NCBI RefSeq assembly: GCF_036016195.1
Contig: NZ_JAYWTM010000024.1
Location: forward strand, 97,564-161,563
DNA from: Brenneria populi
GTDB taxonomy: Bacteria > Pseudomonadota > Gammaproteobacteria > Enterobacterales > Enterobacteriaceae
Direction: 5' to 3'
DNA: 64,000 bases
Shown here in pieces: positions 17,620 through 26,264 of the stretch. Positions within the stretch are counted from its first letter, which is position 1. Each line of letters begins with the position of its first letter. The notes under the pieces are model-generated. The model saw nothing but the letters and a program-made list of their open reading frames with translations. It searched no databases and had not been told where the DNA came from. The position numbers and the translations under genes were made by a program.

Positions 17620-19212
17620 ATGACCAGTTCGAGATTACCGCTACGGCGTTATGTCCGTTATGCGTTAATGGCTGCATCGCTAGGGTTCAGTTCGACAGTA
17701 GTTCAGGCCGAAACCGTTAATGCCGTGATGCACGCCAGCCTGCGCGCGTTGGATCCCAATATCACCACGGCCTATATCGTGCGCGACTATGCCTACATGG
17801 TTTATGACACGCTTCTGGCGCTTGATGCCGATAATAAAATCCAGCCGCAGATGGCGGAAAAATGGGATGTATCGCCGGACGGCAAAACCTATACGTTCAC
17901 ACTGCGCGACGGATTGAAATGGCATGACGGCCAGCCGGTCACCGCCGCGGACTGCGTGGCGTCCATCCAGCGCTGGGCGCAGTTGGATAAACTGGGACAG
18001 GTGATGAACGGCCTGCTGGACAATATGCAGGTTATTGATGATAAAAGCTTCTCCATGACATTCAAACAGCCGACGGCCATCGCGCTGCAGGCGCTGGCCA
18101 AATCCAGCGGCGTCGCGCCGTTTATGCTGCCCAAACGTCTGGCCAGCCAGCCGCCGGGCGAACCCATCAAAGAAGCCATCGGCTCTGGCCCGTTCCGCTT
18201 CGTCGCCAGCGAATACCGTCCCGGCGTACAGGCGGTATTTGAGAAATTCGCCGACTATGTGCCGCGCAAGGAGCCGGTCAGCGGGCTGGCGGGCGGCAAG
18301 GTGGTGAAGGTCGATCGGGTTAAATGGATCTCCATGCCGGATACCATGACCTCGGTGAATGCGCTGCTCTCCGGCGAGGTGGATTTCATCGAGGACTTAC
18401 CGATGGATCTGTTGCCGATGCTGGAGAACAATGACGAGGTCACGCTGACCGAATATAAGCAGCAAGGCTCGCAGAATGTGGCCCGGCTCAATTTCCTCCA
18501 GCCGCCGTTTGATAACAAGCTGATACGCCAGGCCGCGCTGGCGGCGATGGATCAGGAAGCGGTTTTGCAGGCGCAAAGCGGCAATCCAAAATATTATCAC
18601 ACCTGTCCGGCCTACTTCGGCTGCGATACGCCGTACGCCAGCACGCAGGGTTCCGAGCTGCTGGTGAAAGGCAATCCGGCCAAGGCCGCGGAGCTGCTGA
18701 AGCAGGCCGGGTATGACGGTACGCCGGTCGTTATTCTGCACGCCACGGATGTGCAGTCGCTGGCGGCGATGCCGCCGGTATTCGCTCAGTCGCTGCGCCA
18801 GGCCGGTTTTAAAGTGCAGCTACAGGCGATGGACTGGCAGACCGTGACGGTGCGCCGCGCCTCAAAAGAAAAACCCGCCAACGGCGGCTGGAACATTTTC
18901 AGCACTTACAACACCATCGCCGACATCTCCGACCCGGTGGGATCGATCACCGTCGCCGCCAACGGGCCGCAGGCCTGGTTCGGCTGGCCGGATATTCCCT
19001 CCGCGGAAGCGCTGCGGTTGAAAATTGCGTTGAGCACCAGCGACAGCGAGAAAAAACAGTACGCCGAAGCATTGCAGAAAATTTTGCTGGATGAGGTCGC
19101 CGCCATTCCGCTGGGCGAGCGTTCGGTGGTCACTGCCCGGCGTGCGAATGTCAAAGATCAGGTGAATACCACCGTGCCCGTTTTCTGGAATATGACCAAA
19201 ACCGGTCGTTAA
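17620..19212 (+). CDS. peptide-type ABC transporter substrate-binding protein
   Basis: A 530-residue periplasmic binding protein of family 5 (DppA/OppA-like). A signal peptide is clear: RRYVRYALMAASLGF, cleaved after VVQA. Family features include YAYMVYDTLLALDADNKIQP and RDGLKWHDGQPVTAADCV. The start ATG at 17620 follows AGGAGC; an in-frame codon at 17602 is rejected. It heads an operon with two permeases, a double ATPase and an amidase. A strong stem-loop follows it, which commonly keeps binding-protein mRNA more abundant than the rest. The ligand is unknown; the downstream amidase and kinase suggest an amide-containing compound rather than a simple peptide. Confidence 0.92.
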   Translation: MTSSRLPLRRYVRYALMAASLGFSSTVVQAETVNAVMHASLRALDPNITTAYIVRDYAYMVYDTLLALDADNKIQPQMAEKWDVSPDGKTYTFTLRDGLKWHDGQPVTAADCVASIQRWAQLDKLGQVMNGLLDNMQVIDDKSFSMTFKQPTAIALQALAKSSGVAPFMLPKRLASQPPGEPIKEAIGSGPFRFVASEYRPGVQAVFEKFADYVPRKEPVSGLAGGKVVKVDRVKWISMPDTMTSVNALLSGEVDFIEDLPMDLLPMLENNDEVTLTEYKQQGSQNVARLNFLQPPFDNKLIRQAALAAMDQEAVLQAQSGNPKYYHTCPAYFGCDTPYASTQGSELLVKGNPAKAAELLKQAGYDGTPVVILHATDVQSLAAMPPVFAQSLRQAGFKVQLQAMDWQTVTVRRASKEKPANGGWNIFSTYNTIADISDPVGSITVAANGPQAWFGWPDIPSAEALRLKIALSTSDSEKKQYAEALQKILLDEVAAIPLGERSVVTARRANVKDQVNTTVPVFWNMTKTGR

Positions 19213-19219
19213 GCCCGCG

Positions 19220-19243
19220 CTGTCCGGCGGCAGCGCCGGACAG
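19220..19243 (+). terminator. intercistronic stem-loop after the binding-protein gene
   Basis: CTGTCCGGCG pairs perfectly with CGCCGGACAG around GCAG. No T run follows, so it more likely stabilises the upstream mRNA or gives partial termination than ends the operon. Confidence 0.6.
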
Positions 19244-19272
19244 CTTGTTTCCGACACGATAGGTAACTCACT

Positions 19273-20214
19273 ATGCCACGATTTATTTTACAACGTCTGG
19301 CGGCCACGCTGCCTGTATTGTGCATCGTCGCGGTCATCGTCTTTCTGCTGCTGCGCCTGACATCCGGCGATCCGGCGCTGATTCTGGCCGGCGACAGCGC
19401 GACGCCGGAGCAGTTGGAAAAGATCCGTATCTCAATGGGGCTGGACAAGCCGGTGCTGCAACAGTTCCTTATTTGGGTGAGCGGGCTATTGCACGGCGAT
19501 CTCGGCGTATCGTTGATTTCCGGCACGCCGGTATCCGCCATGATCGCCGATCGTTTCGCTCCGTCGCTGGCGCTGTGCCTCTCCACCATCGTGCTCGCCG
19601 TTATCGTGGCGATCCCGCTGGGCATCATGGCGGCCTGGCGACAGGGTAAGCCGCTGGATCGCCTGATCATGGCCGGTTCGGTGATCGGCTTTTCCGTGCC
19701 GGTATTTATCTTCGGCTACGTGTTGATTCTGGTATTCGCCCGCTGGCTGGGCTGGCTGCCGGTACAGGGTTACCGGGCGATGAGCGAAGGCTTATGGCCG
19801 TTTCTGGAGCGGTTGATTCTGCCGACGCTGGCGCTGAGCACCGCCTATATCGCCTTGATCGCCCGTATCGTGCGCACCAGCGTGATCGAAGTGATGGGGG
19901 AGGATTTTATCCGTACCGCGCGCGCCAAGGGGCTGAAGGAGAGCGGGGTGCTGATTCATCACGCGCTGCGCAACGCGGCCGTGCCGATCGTCACTATCAT
20001 CGGCGTCAGTATCGCGATGCTGATCGGCGGCGTGGTGGTTACCGAATCGGTATTCAATATTCCGGGTCTGGGCCGTCTGGTGCTGGAGTCGGTACAGGCG
20101 CGCGACTATCCCATCATTCAGGCGCTGATTCTGATCTTCTCCGTGCTGTATATCGTCATCAATCTGGTTATCGATCTGCTCTATGCCCTGATTGATCCGC
20201 GTATCCGTTATTAA
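19273..20214 (+). CDS. peptide-type ABC transporter permease, DppB-like
   Basis: A 313-residue inner-membrane permease with six predicted helices. The N-terminus (LQRLAATLPVLCIVAVIVFLL) and the conserved GDPALILAG and LGLDKP-like segments are typical of DppB. The docking loop contains DFIRTARAKGLKESG, and the C-terminus ends in YALIDPRIRY as in most family members. It follows the binding-protein gene by 60 bases across a stem-loop and precedes the second permease by 19 bases. Confidence 0.93.
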   Translation: MPRFILQRLAATLPVLCIVAVIVFLLLRLTSGDPALILAGDSATPEQLEKIRISMGLDKPVLQQFLIWVSGLLHGDLGVSLISGTPVSAMIADRFAPSLALCLSTIVLAVIVAIPLGIMAAWRQGKPLDRLIMAGSVIGFSVPVFIFGYVLILVFARWLGWLPVQGYRAMSEGLWPFLERLILPTLALSTAYIALIARIVRTSVIEVMGEDFIRTARAKGLKESGVLIHHALRNAAVPIVTIIGVSIAMLIGGVVVTESVFNIPGLGRLVLESVQARDYPIIQALILIFSVLYIVINLVIDLLYALIDPRIRY

Positions 20215-20233
20215 GCTGAACAGGAGGATGACC

Positions 20234-21112
20234 ATGAGTTCAGAAACCTCGGTAGTGCCGGCGCAGTCGTCAGGCGGGATATCGGCCCAGCTTCGGGCCG
20301 GATTGCTGACCTGGCCGGTGATGATGGGCGCCTTCGTGCTGCTGATGGTGGTGGCGCTGGCGCTGCTCGCGCCGTGGATTAGCCACTACAACCCGATCGA
20401 TATCGATCCGTCGCAGCGGCTTAAAGCGCCGTCCGCGCTGCACTGGCTGGGCACCGACGCGCTGGGGCGCGATATTTTCGCCCGCGTGGCGTTCGGCGCC
20501 CGTCAATCATTGGTGGTCGGTCTGGGAGCGGTGTGCATCAGCGTGGTTATCGGGTTGGCTATCGGCGTGGTCGCCGGCTATTTTCGCCTGGTTGACGCCA
20601 TCGTCATGCGCGTGATGGACGGGGTGATGGCCATTCCCGGCATTCTGCTGGCCATTGCGCTGGTTTCCCTCTCCGGCGCCAGTCTGTTTACCGTGCTGGT
20701 GGCGATTTCCATTCCTGAAATTCCGCGCGTGGTGCGCATGGTGCGCAGCGTCATCATGGGCGTGCGCAACGAATCCTACGTCGAGGCGGCGGTTATTCTG
20801 GGGACGCCGGTTCCGGTCATTATGTGGCGGCACATGCTGCCGTCGACGGTGGCGCCGCTGATCGTACAGGGCACCTATATCTTCGCTTCCGCGATTCTGA
20901 CCGAGGCGATTCTGAGCTTTCTCGGGGCGGGCATTCCGCCGGAGATTCCGTCGTGGGGCAACATCATGGCCGATGGCCGGGTCTATTTCATGATGCTGCC
21001 GGGGATGATCCTCTACCCGGGGATTCTGGTGTCGCTGACGGTATTGAGCGTGAACGTGCTGGGGGATGCGGTACGCGATGCGCTTGACCCCCGGATGGCG
21101 AAAAGGCTGTAA
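20234..21112 (+). CDS. peptide-type ABC transporter permease, DppC-like
   Basis: A 292-residue second permease. The N-terminal cytoplasmic tail is followed by a first helix (MMGAFVLLMVVALALLAPW), then LGTDALGRDIFARVAFGARQS, a strong DppC/OppC signature. The docking segment is NESYVEAAVILG, and the protein ends DALDPRMAKRL. Two in-frame ATGs lie at 20228 and 20234. The AGGAGG at 20222-20227 touches the first one, leaving no spacing, so the second is preferred. Confidence 0.92.
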   Translation: MSSETSVVPAQSSGGISAQLRAGLLTWPVMMGAFVLLMVVALALLAPWISHYNPIDIDPSQRLKAPSALHWLGTDALGRDIFARVAFGARQSLVVGLGAVCISVVIGLAIGVVAGYFRLVDAIVMRVMDGVMAIPGILLAIALVSLSGASLFTVLVAISIPEIPRVVRMVRSVIMGVRNESYVEAAVILGTPVPVIMWRHMLPSTVAPLIVQGTYIFASAILTEAILSFLGAGIPPEIPSWGNIMADGRVYFMMLPGMILYPGILVSLTVLSVNVLGDAVRDALDPRMAKRL

Positions 21113-21181
21113 CCACGCGCAGATGTTTAGCGCGACGGCATCTGTTCTATAACGGCAGGCTTTACAACAACAGGAGAACCC

Positions 21182-22858
21182 ATGGAGCCAATTAAATCCT
21201 CTGACGCGCCTCGGAGCGCCGCCCCGGTGCTGGATGTTCAGTCGGTTACCGTCAGAACCGGCCGCGGCGCAACGGGCCGGGCGGTGGTGGAGCAGGTATC
21301 CTATCAGGTATATGCCGGCGAGACCGTCTGTATTGTCGGCGAATCCGGTTCGGGGAAATCCGTCACCTCGCTGGCGATTATGGGGCTGCTGCCGGCCGGA
21401 GCGTTGTCCGTGACGGGCGGCCGTATTCTGGTGGACGGCGAGGATGTGGTGCAGGCCAGCCCGTCCCGCCTGAGAGCGCTGCGCGCCTCCACCGTCGGCA
21501 TGGTGTTTCAGGAGCCGATGACCGCGTTGAATCCGGTGCAGAAAGTGGGTAAGCAGATCGATGAGGTGCTGCGCATTCACACGCAGCTGCCCGGCCAGGA
21601 GCGCAGGCGGCAGATTATGGCGATGCTGACGGCGGTGCACCTGCCGGATATTGAACGTATCTACCACAGCTACCCGCATCAGCTCTCCGGCGGGCAGCGC
21701 CAGCGTATCGTGATTGCCATGGCGCTGATTCTCAAACCCCGGGTGCTGATTTGCGACGAGCCCACTACCGCGCTGGATGTCACCACGCAGAAACAGATCC
21801 TGGCGTTGATTAAAGAGTTGCAGCTCAACCAGCAAACGGCGGTGGTGTTTATCACTCATGATTTCGGCGTGGTGTCGGAAATCGCCGATCGCATTGTGGT
21901 GATGAATCGTGGCACGCTGGTGGAAAGCGGCAGCCGCGACGACATTCTGGTTCGCCCGGTTCAGGAATACACCCGCATGCTGGTCTCTTCGGTGCCCAGC
22001 CTGCTGCCTCGCCACGTTTCCCGGCCTGCGGCGCCGGACGCCATCGAAGTCATCGGGCTGGACAAAATTTATGAAGAGAAAAAATTCATGGGCGCGACCC
22101 GGCGAGTGGTGGCCGCCAACAACGTTAGCTTCCGTATTCGCCGCGGCGAAGTGCTGGGGGTGGTGGGCGAGTCCGGTTCGGGAAAGTCCTCGGTGGCGCG
22201 CTGTCTGGTGCGGTTACAGGAACCGACCAGCGGCAGCATTATGCTGGGAAATGACGATCTGGTGAAACACCGGGCGGGGGAGATGCGCCGACTGCGGCGG
22301 CGGATACAGTTTATCTTTCAGGATCCTTACCGCTCGCTGAATCCGCGTCGCACGGTGGGCGACTCGCTGATTGAGGGGCTGATCAACTTCGGCACGCCGC
22401 GTCGGCAGGCGCTGGATACCGCCGCCAACGCGTTGGAGATGGTGGGGCTGTCGGCAGACGTTATGTCGCGCTATCCGCATCAGTTTTCCGGCGGGCAGCG
22501 CCAGCGTCTATGTATTGCGCGCGCGGTGGTGATGGAGCCGGACGTGCTGGTGGCGGATGAGGCGGTATCGGCGCTGGATGTTTCGGTACAGGCGCAGGTC
22601 TTGGAACTGCTGGAGGCGATCCGCCGGCGCACCGGCGTCGCCATCCTGTTCATTACTCACGATCTCCGGGTCGCGGCGCAAATCTGCCACTCCATCGTGG
22701 TGATGAAAAAAGGCGAGATCGTCGAGGCCGGCGATGCGGTTACGGTACTGAGCCATCCCAGCCACAGCTATACGCGCGCGCTGATTGACGCCGCGCCGGG
22801 GCGGGATTGGGACTTCCAGAATTTCTGTCCGGCAGGCGCGCATGCCGCATCCTGCTGA
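21182..22858 (+). CDS. fused double ATPase of peptide-type ABC transporter
   Basis: A 558-residue protein with two complete ABC domains, equivalent to DppD fused to DppF. The first half has Walker A GESGSGKSV near residue 54, signature LSGGQRQR and Walker B LICDEPTTALD. The second has Walker A GESGSGKSS, signature FSGGQRQR and VADEAVSALD. Both H-loops (ITHD) are present. The family-specific NPVQKVGKQIDEVL and RSLNPRRTVGDSL segments are seen. Such fusions are common in this transporter class. It lies 69 bases after the second permease with a good AGGAG site and precedes the amidase gene by 35 bases. Confidence 0.92.
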   Translation: MEPIKSSDAPRSAAPVLDVQSVTVRTGRGATGRAVVEQVSYQVYAGETVCIVGESGSGKSVTSLAIMGLLPAGALSVTGGRILVDGEDVVQASPSRLRALRASTVGMVFQEPMTALNPVQKVGKQIDEVLRIHTQLPGQERRRQIMAMLTAVHLPDIERIYHSYPHQLSGGQRQRIVIAMALILKPRVLICDEPTTALDVTTQKQILALIKELQLNQQTAVVFITHDFGVVSEIADRIVVMNRGTLVESGSRDDILVRPVQEYTRMLVSSVPSLLPRHVSRPAAPDAIEVIGLDKIYEEKKFMGATRRVVAANNVSFRIRRGEVLGVVGESGSGKSSVARCLVRLQEPTSGSIMLGNDDLVKHRAGEMRRLRRRIQFIFQDPYRSLNPRRTVGDSLIEGLINFGTPRRQALDTAANALEMVGLSADVMSRYPHQFSGGQRQRLCIARAVVMEPDVLVADEAVSALDVSVQAQVLELLEAIRRRTGVAILFITHDLRVAAQICHSIVVMKKGEIVEAGDAVTVLSHPSHSYTRALIDAAPGRDWDFQNFCPAGAHAASC

Positions 22859-22893
22859 TGTTCGCGTTTTTCCAATGAAACAAGGAAACCTGT

Positions 22894-24309
22894 ATGAAAA
22901 CGACATCCGAACTGTGGCGACTGTCGGCCAACGAAATCGCCAGTTTGATTCAACTGCGCGACATCAGCGCCCGGGATGTTGCGCAAGCCTGTCTGCAACG
23001 TCTGGAAGCGGTGAATCCCGCCATTAACGCGGTGGTGGATTACCGTCCGGAGGATACGCTGGCGCAAGCGCGAGAAGTGGATCGAAAGCTGGCGGCGGGC
23101 GAGCCGGTCGGCCCCCTGGCCGGGGTTCCGGTCACCATCAAGGTCAATGTGGATCAGACGGGCTATGCCAACACTAATGGTTTGAAAGCGCAGAAAAATC
23201 TGATCGCCACGCGCAATAATCCGGTGGTTTCCAGCCTGCTGTCGGCCGGCGCGCTGAGCATCGGGCGCACCAATACGCCGGCGTTCAGCTACCGCTGGTT
23301 CACCGATAACCAACAGCACGGCGCCACCTTTAATCCACGCAACGCCGCGCTGACGCCGGGCGGCTCGTCCGGCGGGGCGGCGGCATCGGTGGCGGCGGGG
23401 ATCGCCGCTATCGGACACGGCACCGATATCGCCGGTTCGATCCGTTACCCGGCCTATGCCTGCGGCGTTCACGGTCTGCGTCCTTCGTTTGGCCGCATTG
23501 CCGCGTATAACGCGTCCGGCGCCGAGCGCACCATCGGCGGACAAATAATGGCGGTCTCCGGGCCTATCGCCCGCAGCGTGGCGGACCTGTCCCTGGCGCT
23601 GGGCGCCATGTCGGTCGGCAGCGTCGATGATCCCTGGTGGGTGCCTGCGCCGCTAAACGGACCGGTCATGCCGCGTCGCGCCGCGGTTTGTCTGCGCCCC
23701 GACGGCATCGATACCGCGCCGGAGATCTGTCGGTCGCTGCTGGAATCGGCGGATAAACTGCGCGACGCGGGCTGGATCGTCGACGAAGTGGATGAACTGG
23801 TCTCGCTGGAAGAAGCGGTGGCGATTCAGATTACGCTGTGGATGGGAGATGGTTATGCCGGCATGGTTGCCGCGGCGGAGCGGGAAGGCGATCCCGGCGC
23901 CATCGCCGCGCTGGCCGGGCAGAAAGCGCTTGCCGAGCAAATCGGCATCGCGGATTTTTCGCAGGCGCTGTCGCGTCGCTTGGGCATCGCCCGCGAATGG
24001 GGCGCATTCCTGCAACAATACCCGGTGGTGCTGCTGCCGGTGAGCGCTGCGCTGCCCTTCGCCAATAATCTGGATTTGCAGGGCGAGGCGGCCTATCGGC
24101 ACGTGTGGCGCTCGCAGCTGCCGATGATCGGACTGCCGGTCACCGGCCTGCCCGCGCTAAGCCTGTGTACCGGTTATCTGCCCGACCGGACGCCGCTGGG
24201 CATTCAGATCGTCTCCGGGCGTTTTCGCGAAGATCTGTGTCTGGCGGCGGGGGCGGATATTGAGGCTCGCGGCCCGCGTTTGCCGCTGGCCGACGTTTCC
24301 GACCGATAG
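22894..24309 (+). CDS. amidase signature family enzyme
   Basis: A 471-residue amidase-signature hydrolase. The catalytic triad is visible as the lysine in GVPVTIKVN, the cis-serine in TPGGSSGGAA and the nucleophile serine in GTDIAGSIRYPA. The family includes GatA, fatty-acid amide hydrolases and nitrilase-pathway amidases, so the substrate cannot be read from sequence. It ends the NtrC/sigma-54 transporter operon and is convergent with the gntR gene that I propose controls the operon. A simple model is that it hydrolyses the imported amide in the cytoplasm, releasing an amine or amino alcohol for the kinase and phospho-lyase encoded downstream. That model is inference. Confidence 0.88.
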   Translation: MKTTSELWRLSANEIASLIQLRDISARDVAQACLQRLEAVNPAINAVVDYRPEDTLAQAREVDRKLAAGEPVGPLAGVPVTIKVNVDQTGYANTNGLKAQKNLIATRNNPVVSSLLSAGALSIGRTNTPAFSYRWFTDNQQHGATFNPRNAALTPGGSSGGAAASVAAGIAAIGHGTDIAGSIRYPAYACGVHGLRPSFGRIAAYNASGAERTIGGQIMAVSGPIARSVADLSLALGAMSVGSVDDPWWVPAPLNGPVMPRRAAVCLRPDGIDTAPEICRSLLESADKLRDAGWIVDEVDELVSLEEAVAIQITLWMGDGYAGMVAAAEREGDPGAIAALAGQKALAEQIGIADFSQALSRRLGIAREWGAFLQQYPVVLLPVSAALPFANNLDLQGEAAYRHVWRSQLPMIGLPVTGLPALSLCTGYLPDRTPLGIQIVSGRFREDLCLAAGADIEARGPRLPLADVSDR

Positions 24310-24322
24310 GCATCGCGGGGCG

Positions 24323-25021
24323 TCAGTTGATGACGGCGTCCCGCATCCTTTGCTGTTGCAGCCAGTCCGACAGCTTTTTCCCTTCGGTTTCGTTATGCAG
24401 CCAAGCTTCCTGCGAGGCGCGAGGCCCGTCGCCGGCCAGCAGCGCTTCGACCATCGGCGTGTGCTGGGAAAAGATATCGGAAGGGCCATCGGCGGTATAG
24501 ACATTGCTGGTCATAATGTACAAACGCACCTGCTGCTCCACCAGCGTGTACTGATGATCCAGCCGTTGGTGATTGGCGGCCTTGACGATGGTGTGGTGCA
24601 AGTTCATATCGCTTTCGCTGATGTCGCCCATGTCGCCCGCCGCGCAGTCGTCTTCCAGACGTTGATAGGCGCGCTCGATGGCTTGGCGCTGTTCCGGGTC
24701 TGGGTGTTCCGCCGCCAGACGCGCCGCCAGCCCCTCAAGACTGCCGCGCAGCGTCCACAGCTCCCACACGTCTTTGATCGAGAGCGAGGTGACTTCCCAA
24801 CCGGTATAGGGGATCTGCACTAAAATGCCTTCCCCGGACAGACGCTGAAACGCGCTCCTTACGGTGGCGCGGCCTACGCCGAGTTGTTCGGCCAGCGCGG
24901 TTTCGGTGAGGCGATCGCCGGGTTTGACCGCACCGGAAAGAATGTAGCTGCGCAGACTGTCGGTGGTCTGCGCCTCGATTGAATTTTTCGTCAGTGGCTT
25001 TAAGCGGGAACGTTTCATCAT
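24323..25021 (-). CDS. GntR family regulator, FadR/FCD type
   Basis: A 232-residue regulator with an N-terminal winged helix (LTETALAEQLGVGRATVRSAFQRLSGEGI) and a C-terminal all-helical FCD domain whose metal-binding-like histidines are spread over HHTIVKAANHQRLDHQY and HNETEG. FCD proteins usually bind carboxylic or amino-acid-like effectors. It is divergent from the kinase gene. The promoter region carries a perfect palindrome ATTGTCGACAAT plus two half sites, and the same palindrome lies before the transporter operon, so autoregulation and co-regulation of both units are likely. A minus-strand promoter TCGACA-18-TATAAT is visible near 25058-25087. Confidence 0.88.
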   Translation of the reverse strand: MMKRSRLKPLTKNSIEAQTTDSLRSYILSGAVKPGDRLTETALAEQLGVGRATVRSAFQRLSGEGILVQIPYTGWEVTSLSIKDVWELWTLRGSLEGLAARLAAEHPDPEQRQAIERAYQRLEDDCAAGDMGDISESDMNLHHTIVKAANHQRLDHQYTLVEQQVRLYIMTSNVYTADGPSDIFSQHTPMVEALLAGDGPRASQEAWLHNETEGKKLSDWLQQQRMRDAVIN

Positions 25022-25057
25022 TAACGGCTAGGGGCGCTCAGGAATCAGTAATGGGCG

Positions 25058-25087
25058 AATTATATAGGTGCCGATTGGCGATTGTCG
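25058..25087 (-). promoter_or_regulatory. probable promoter of the gntR gene
   Basis: On the minus strand TCGACA (-35) is followed after 18 bases by TATAAT (-10). The -35 element overlaps a half copy of the GntR palindrome (ATTGTCGAC at 25081-25089), consistent with autorepression. Confidence 0.5.
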
Positions 25088-25113
25088 ACTCTACGCTTGC
25101 TTTGTGTCGTACA

Positions 25114-25132
25114 ATTGTCGACAATCGACAAT
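25114..25132. promoter_or_regulatory. GntR-type operator, copy 2
   Basis: A perfect palindrome ATTGTCGACAAT (25114-25125) is followed directly by an extra half site TCGACAAT (25125-25132). It lies between the divergent gntR and kinase genes, 29 bases before the kinase start codon. Confidence 0.72.
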
Positions 25133-25160
25133 ATCGGGGTTAACGGGGGATCGAGTCAAT

Positions 25161-26264
25161 ATGGCGAGACATACGGACAATATCGATATCGCGGTGGACG
25201 ACAGCGGCTTGACTACCGGATTTATCAGCATGAGCGATGACGAAGCATCACGGCTTGCCCGATCTCACTACGGCATTGAGGGGCAGGTGCGGCGTCTGGA
25301 TACCGAAAAGGATGATACGTTTAGGCTGACGGATAGCGATCGCCGGCGGCAATATATTCTCAAGGTCGCCAATCCCGCCGAGCCGGCGGAGGAGATCGAT
25401 TTGCAGGGAGCGCTGCTGAATTTTTTGCGGCAAAGGGACGCGGCTTTACCGGTGCCCGCGCCGGTAGCCGATATTCAGGGCAACACGATGGCGCGCATCA
25501 CCGACGCCGCGGGTCAACAGCGCTATGTTCGCTTGCTGACCTATCTGGAAGGGACGCCGTTGGACAGCGTCGAATCTTCTCCCCGGCTGCGGGAACAGGT
25601 GGGGGAGGTGCTGGCCCGCCTGCGGCTGGCGATGGCGCGATTCGAGCATCCCGCCGCGCATCGTATTCTGTTTTGGGATGTGAAAAATCTCGCCAATCTG
25701 CGACCGCTGCTGGCGTCGGTTGAAAATAAAGAACAACAACAGCTTCTTAAGCGCGCAATGGCGCGTTTTCTGCCTCTGTCCGAGCGTATTCAATCGCTGC
25801 CTTGTCAGGTATTGCACAATGATTTTAGCCAGTCGAATATTATCGTCGATCCCTGCCGCCGCGATTTCGTTACCGGCATCATCGATTTCGGCGATACGGT
25901 CTACACCGCGGTCGCCGTCGATGTCGCCACCGCGTTGCTGAATCAATTGCCGCGAGACGCCGCCGTCAACTCGCCGGACGATCTGTTCGCGCAGGGGCGC
26001 GATCTGCTGCGCGGCTACCTGCGCCGGGCGCCGCTCAGCCGTGAGGAACTGGCTTTACTGCCTCATCTGGTGATGGGGCGCGTGATTGCCCGGGCGCTGA
26101 TTACGCTATGGCGCGCGCGGCGTTTCCCGGACAACGCCCGCTATATTTTGCGTAATACCGAGCCGGGCTGGGGACAGCTGGCCTGGCTGCTGGCCCGATC
26201 CAGCGACGAACTTTCGCAAACATTTATGTCGATGATTCCGTTGTCAGGAGAACACCATGACTGA
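25161..26264 (+). CDS. aminoglycoside-phosphotransferase-fold kinase, putative amino-alcohol kinase
   Basis: A 367-residue kinase of the APH/choline-kinase fold. The catalytic loop is VLHNDFSQSNII (Brenner-type HND..N), and the metal-binding segment is IIDFGDTVYT. The N-lobe lysine is in YILKVANP. It overlaps by 8 bases with a class III PLP enzyme whose closest recalled relatives are phosphoethanolamine and phosphohydroxylysine phospho-lyases. In animals the hydroxylysine kinase is of this same fold and works with such a lyase. With EutE and EutR nearby, the likely substrate is ethanolamine or another amino alcohol; hydroxylysine is the main alternative. Start ATG 25161 was chosen because upstream in-frame codons run into the operator. 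Confidence 0.78.
   Translation: MARHTDNIDIAVDDSGLTTGFISMSDDEASRLARSHYGIEGQVRRLDTEKDDTFRLTDSDRRRQYILKVANPAEPAEEIDLQGALLNFLRQRDAALPVPAPVADIQGNTMARITDAAGQQRYVRLLTYLEGTPLDSVESSPRLREQVGEVLARLRLAMARFEHPAAHRILFWDVKNLANLRPLLASVENKEQQQLLKRAMARFLPLSERIQSLPCQVLHNDFSQSNIIVDPCRRDFVTGIIDFGDTVYTAVAVDVATALLNQLPRDAAVNSPDDLFAQGRDLLRGYLRRAPLSREELALLPHLVMGRVIARALITLWRARRFPDNARYILRNTEPGWGQLAWLLARSSDELSQTFMSMIPLSGEHHD

Noticed and set aside
20507..22015. A 502-codon open frame on the minus strand
   Set aside because: It lies opposite the permease and ATPase genes, is very rich in His, Arg and Gln, and has no domain. It is a shadow of GC-rich coding sequence.
25077..25100. Possible sigma-54 promoter for the kinase gene
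   Set aside because: TGGC is present but no GC stands 10 bases after GG. A sigma-70-type arrangement with the GntR operator fits better.
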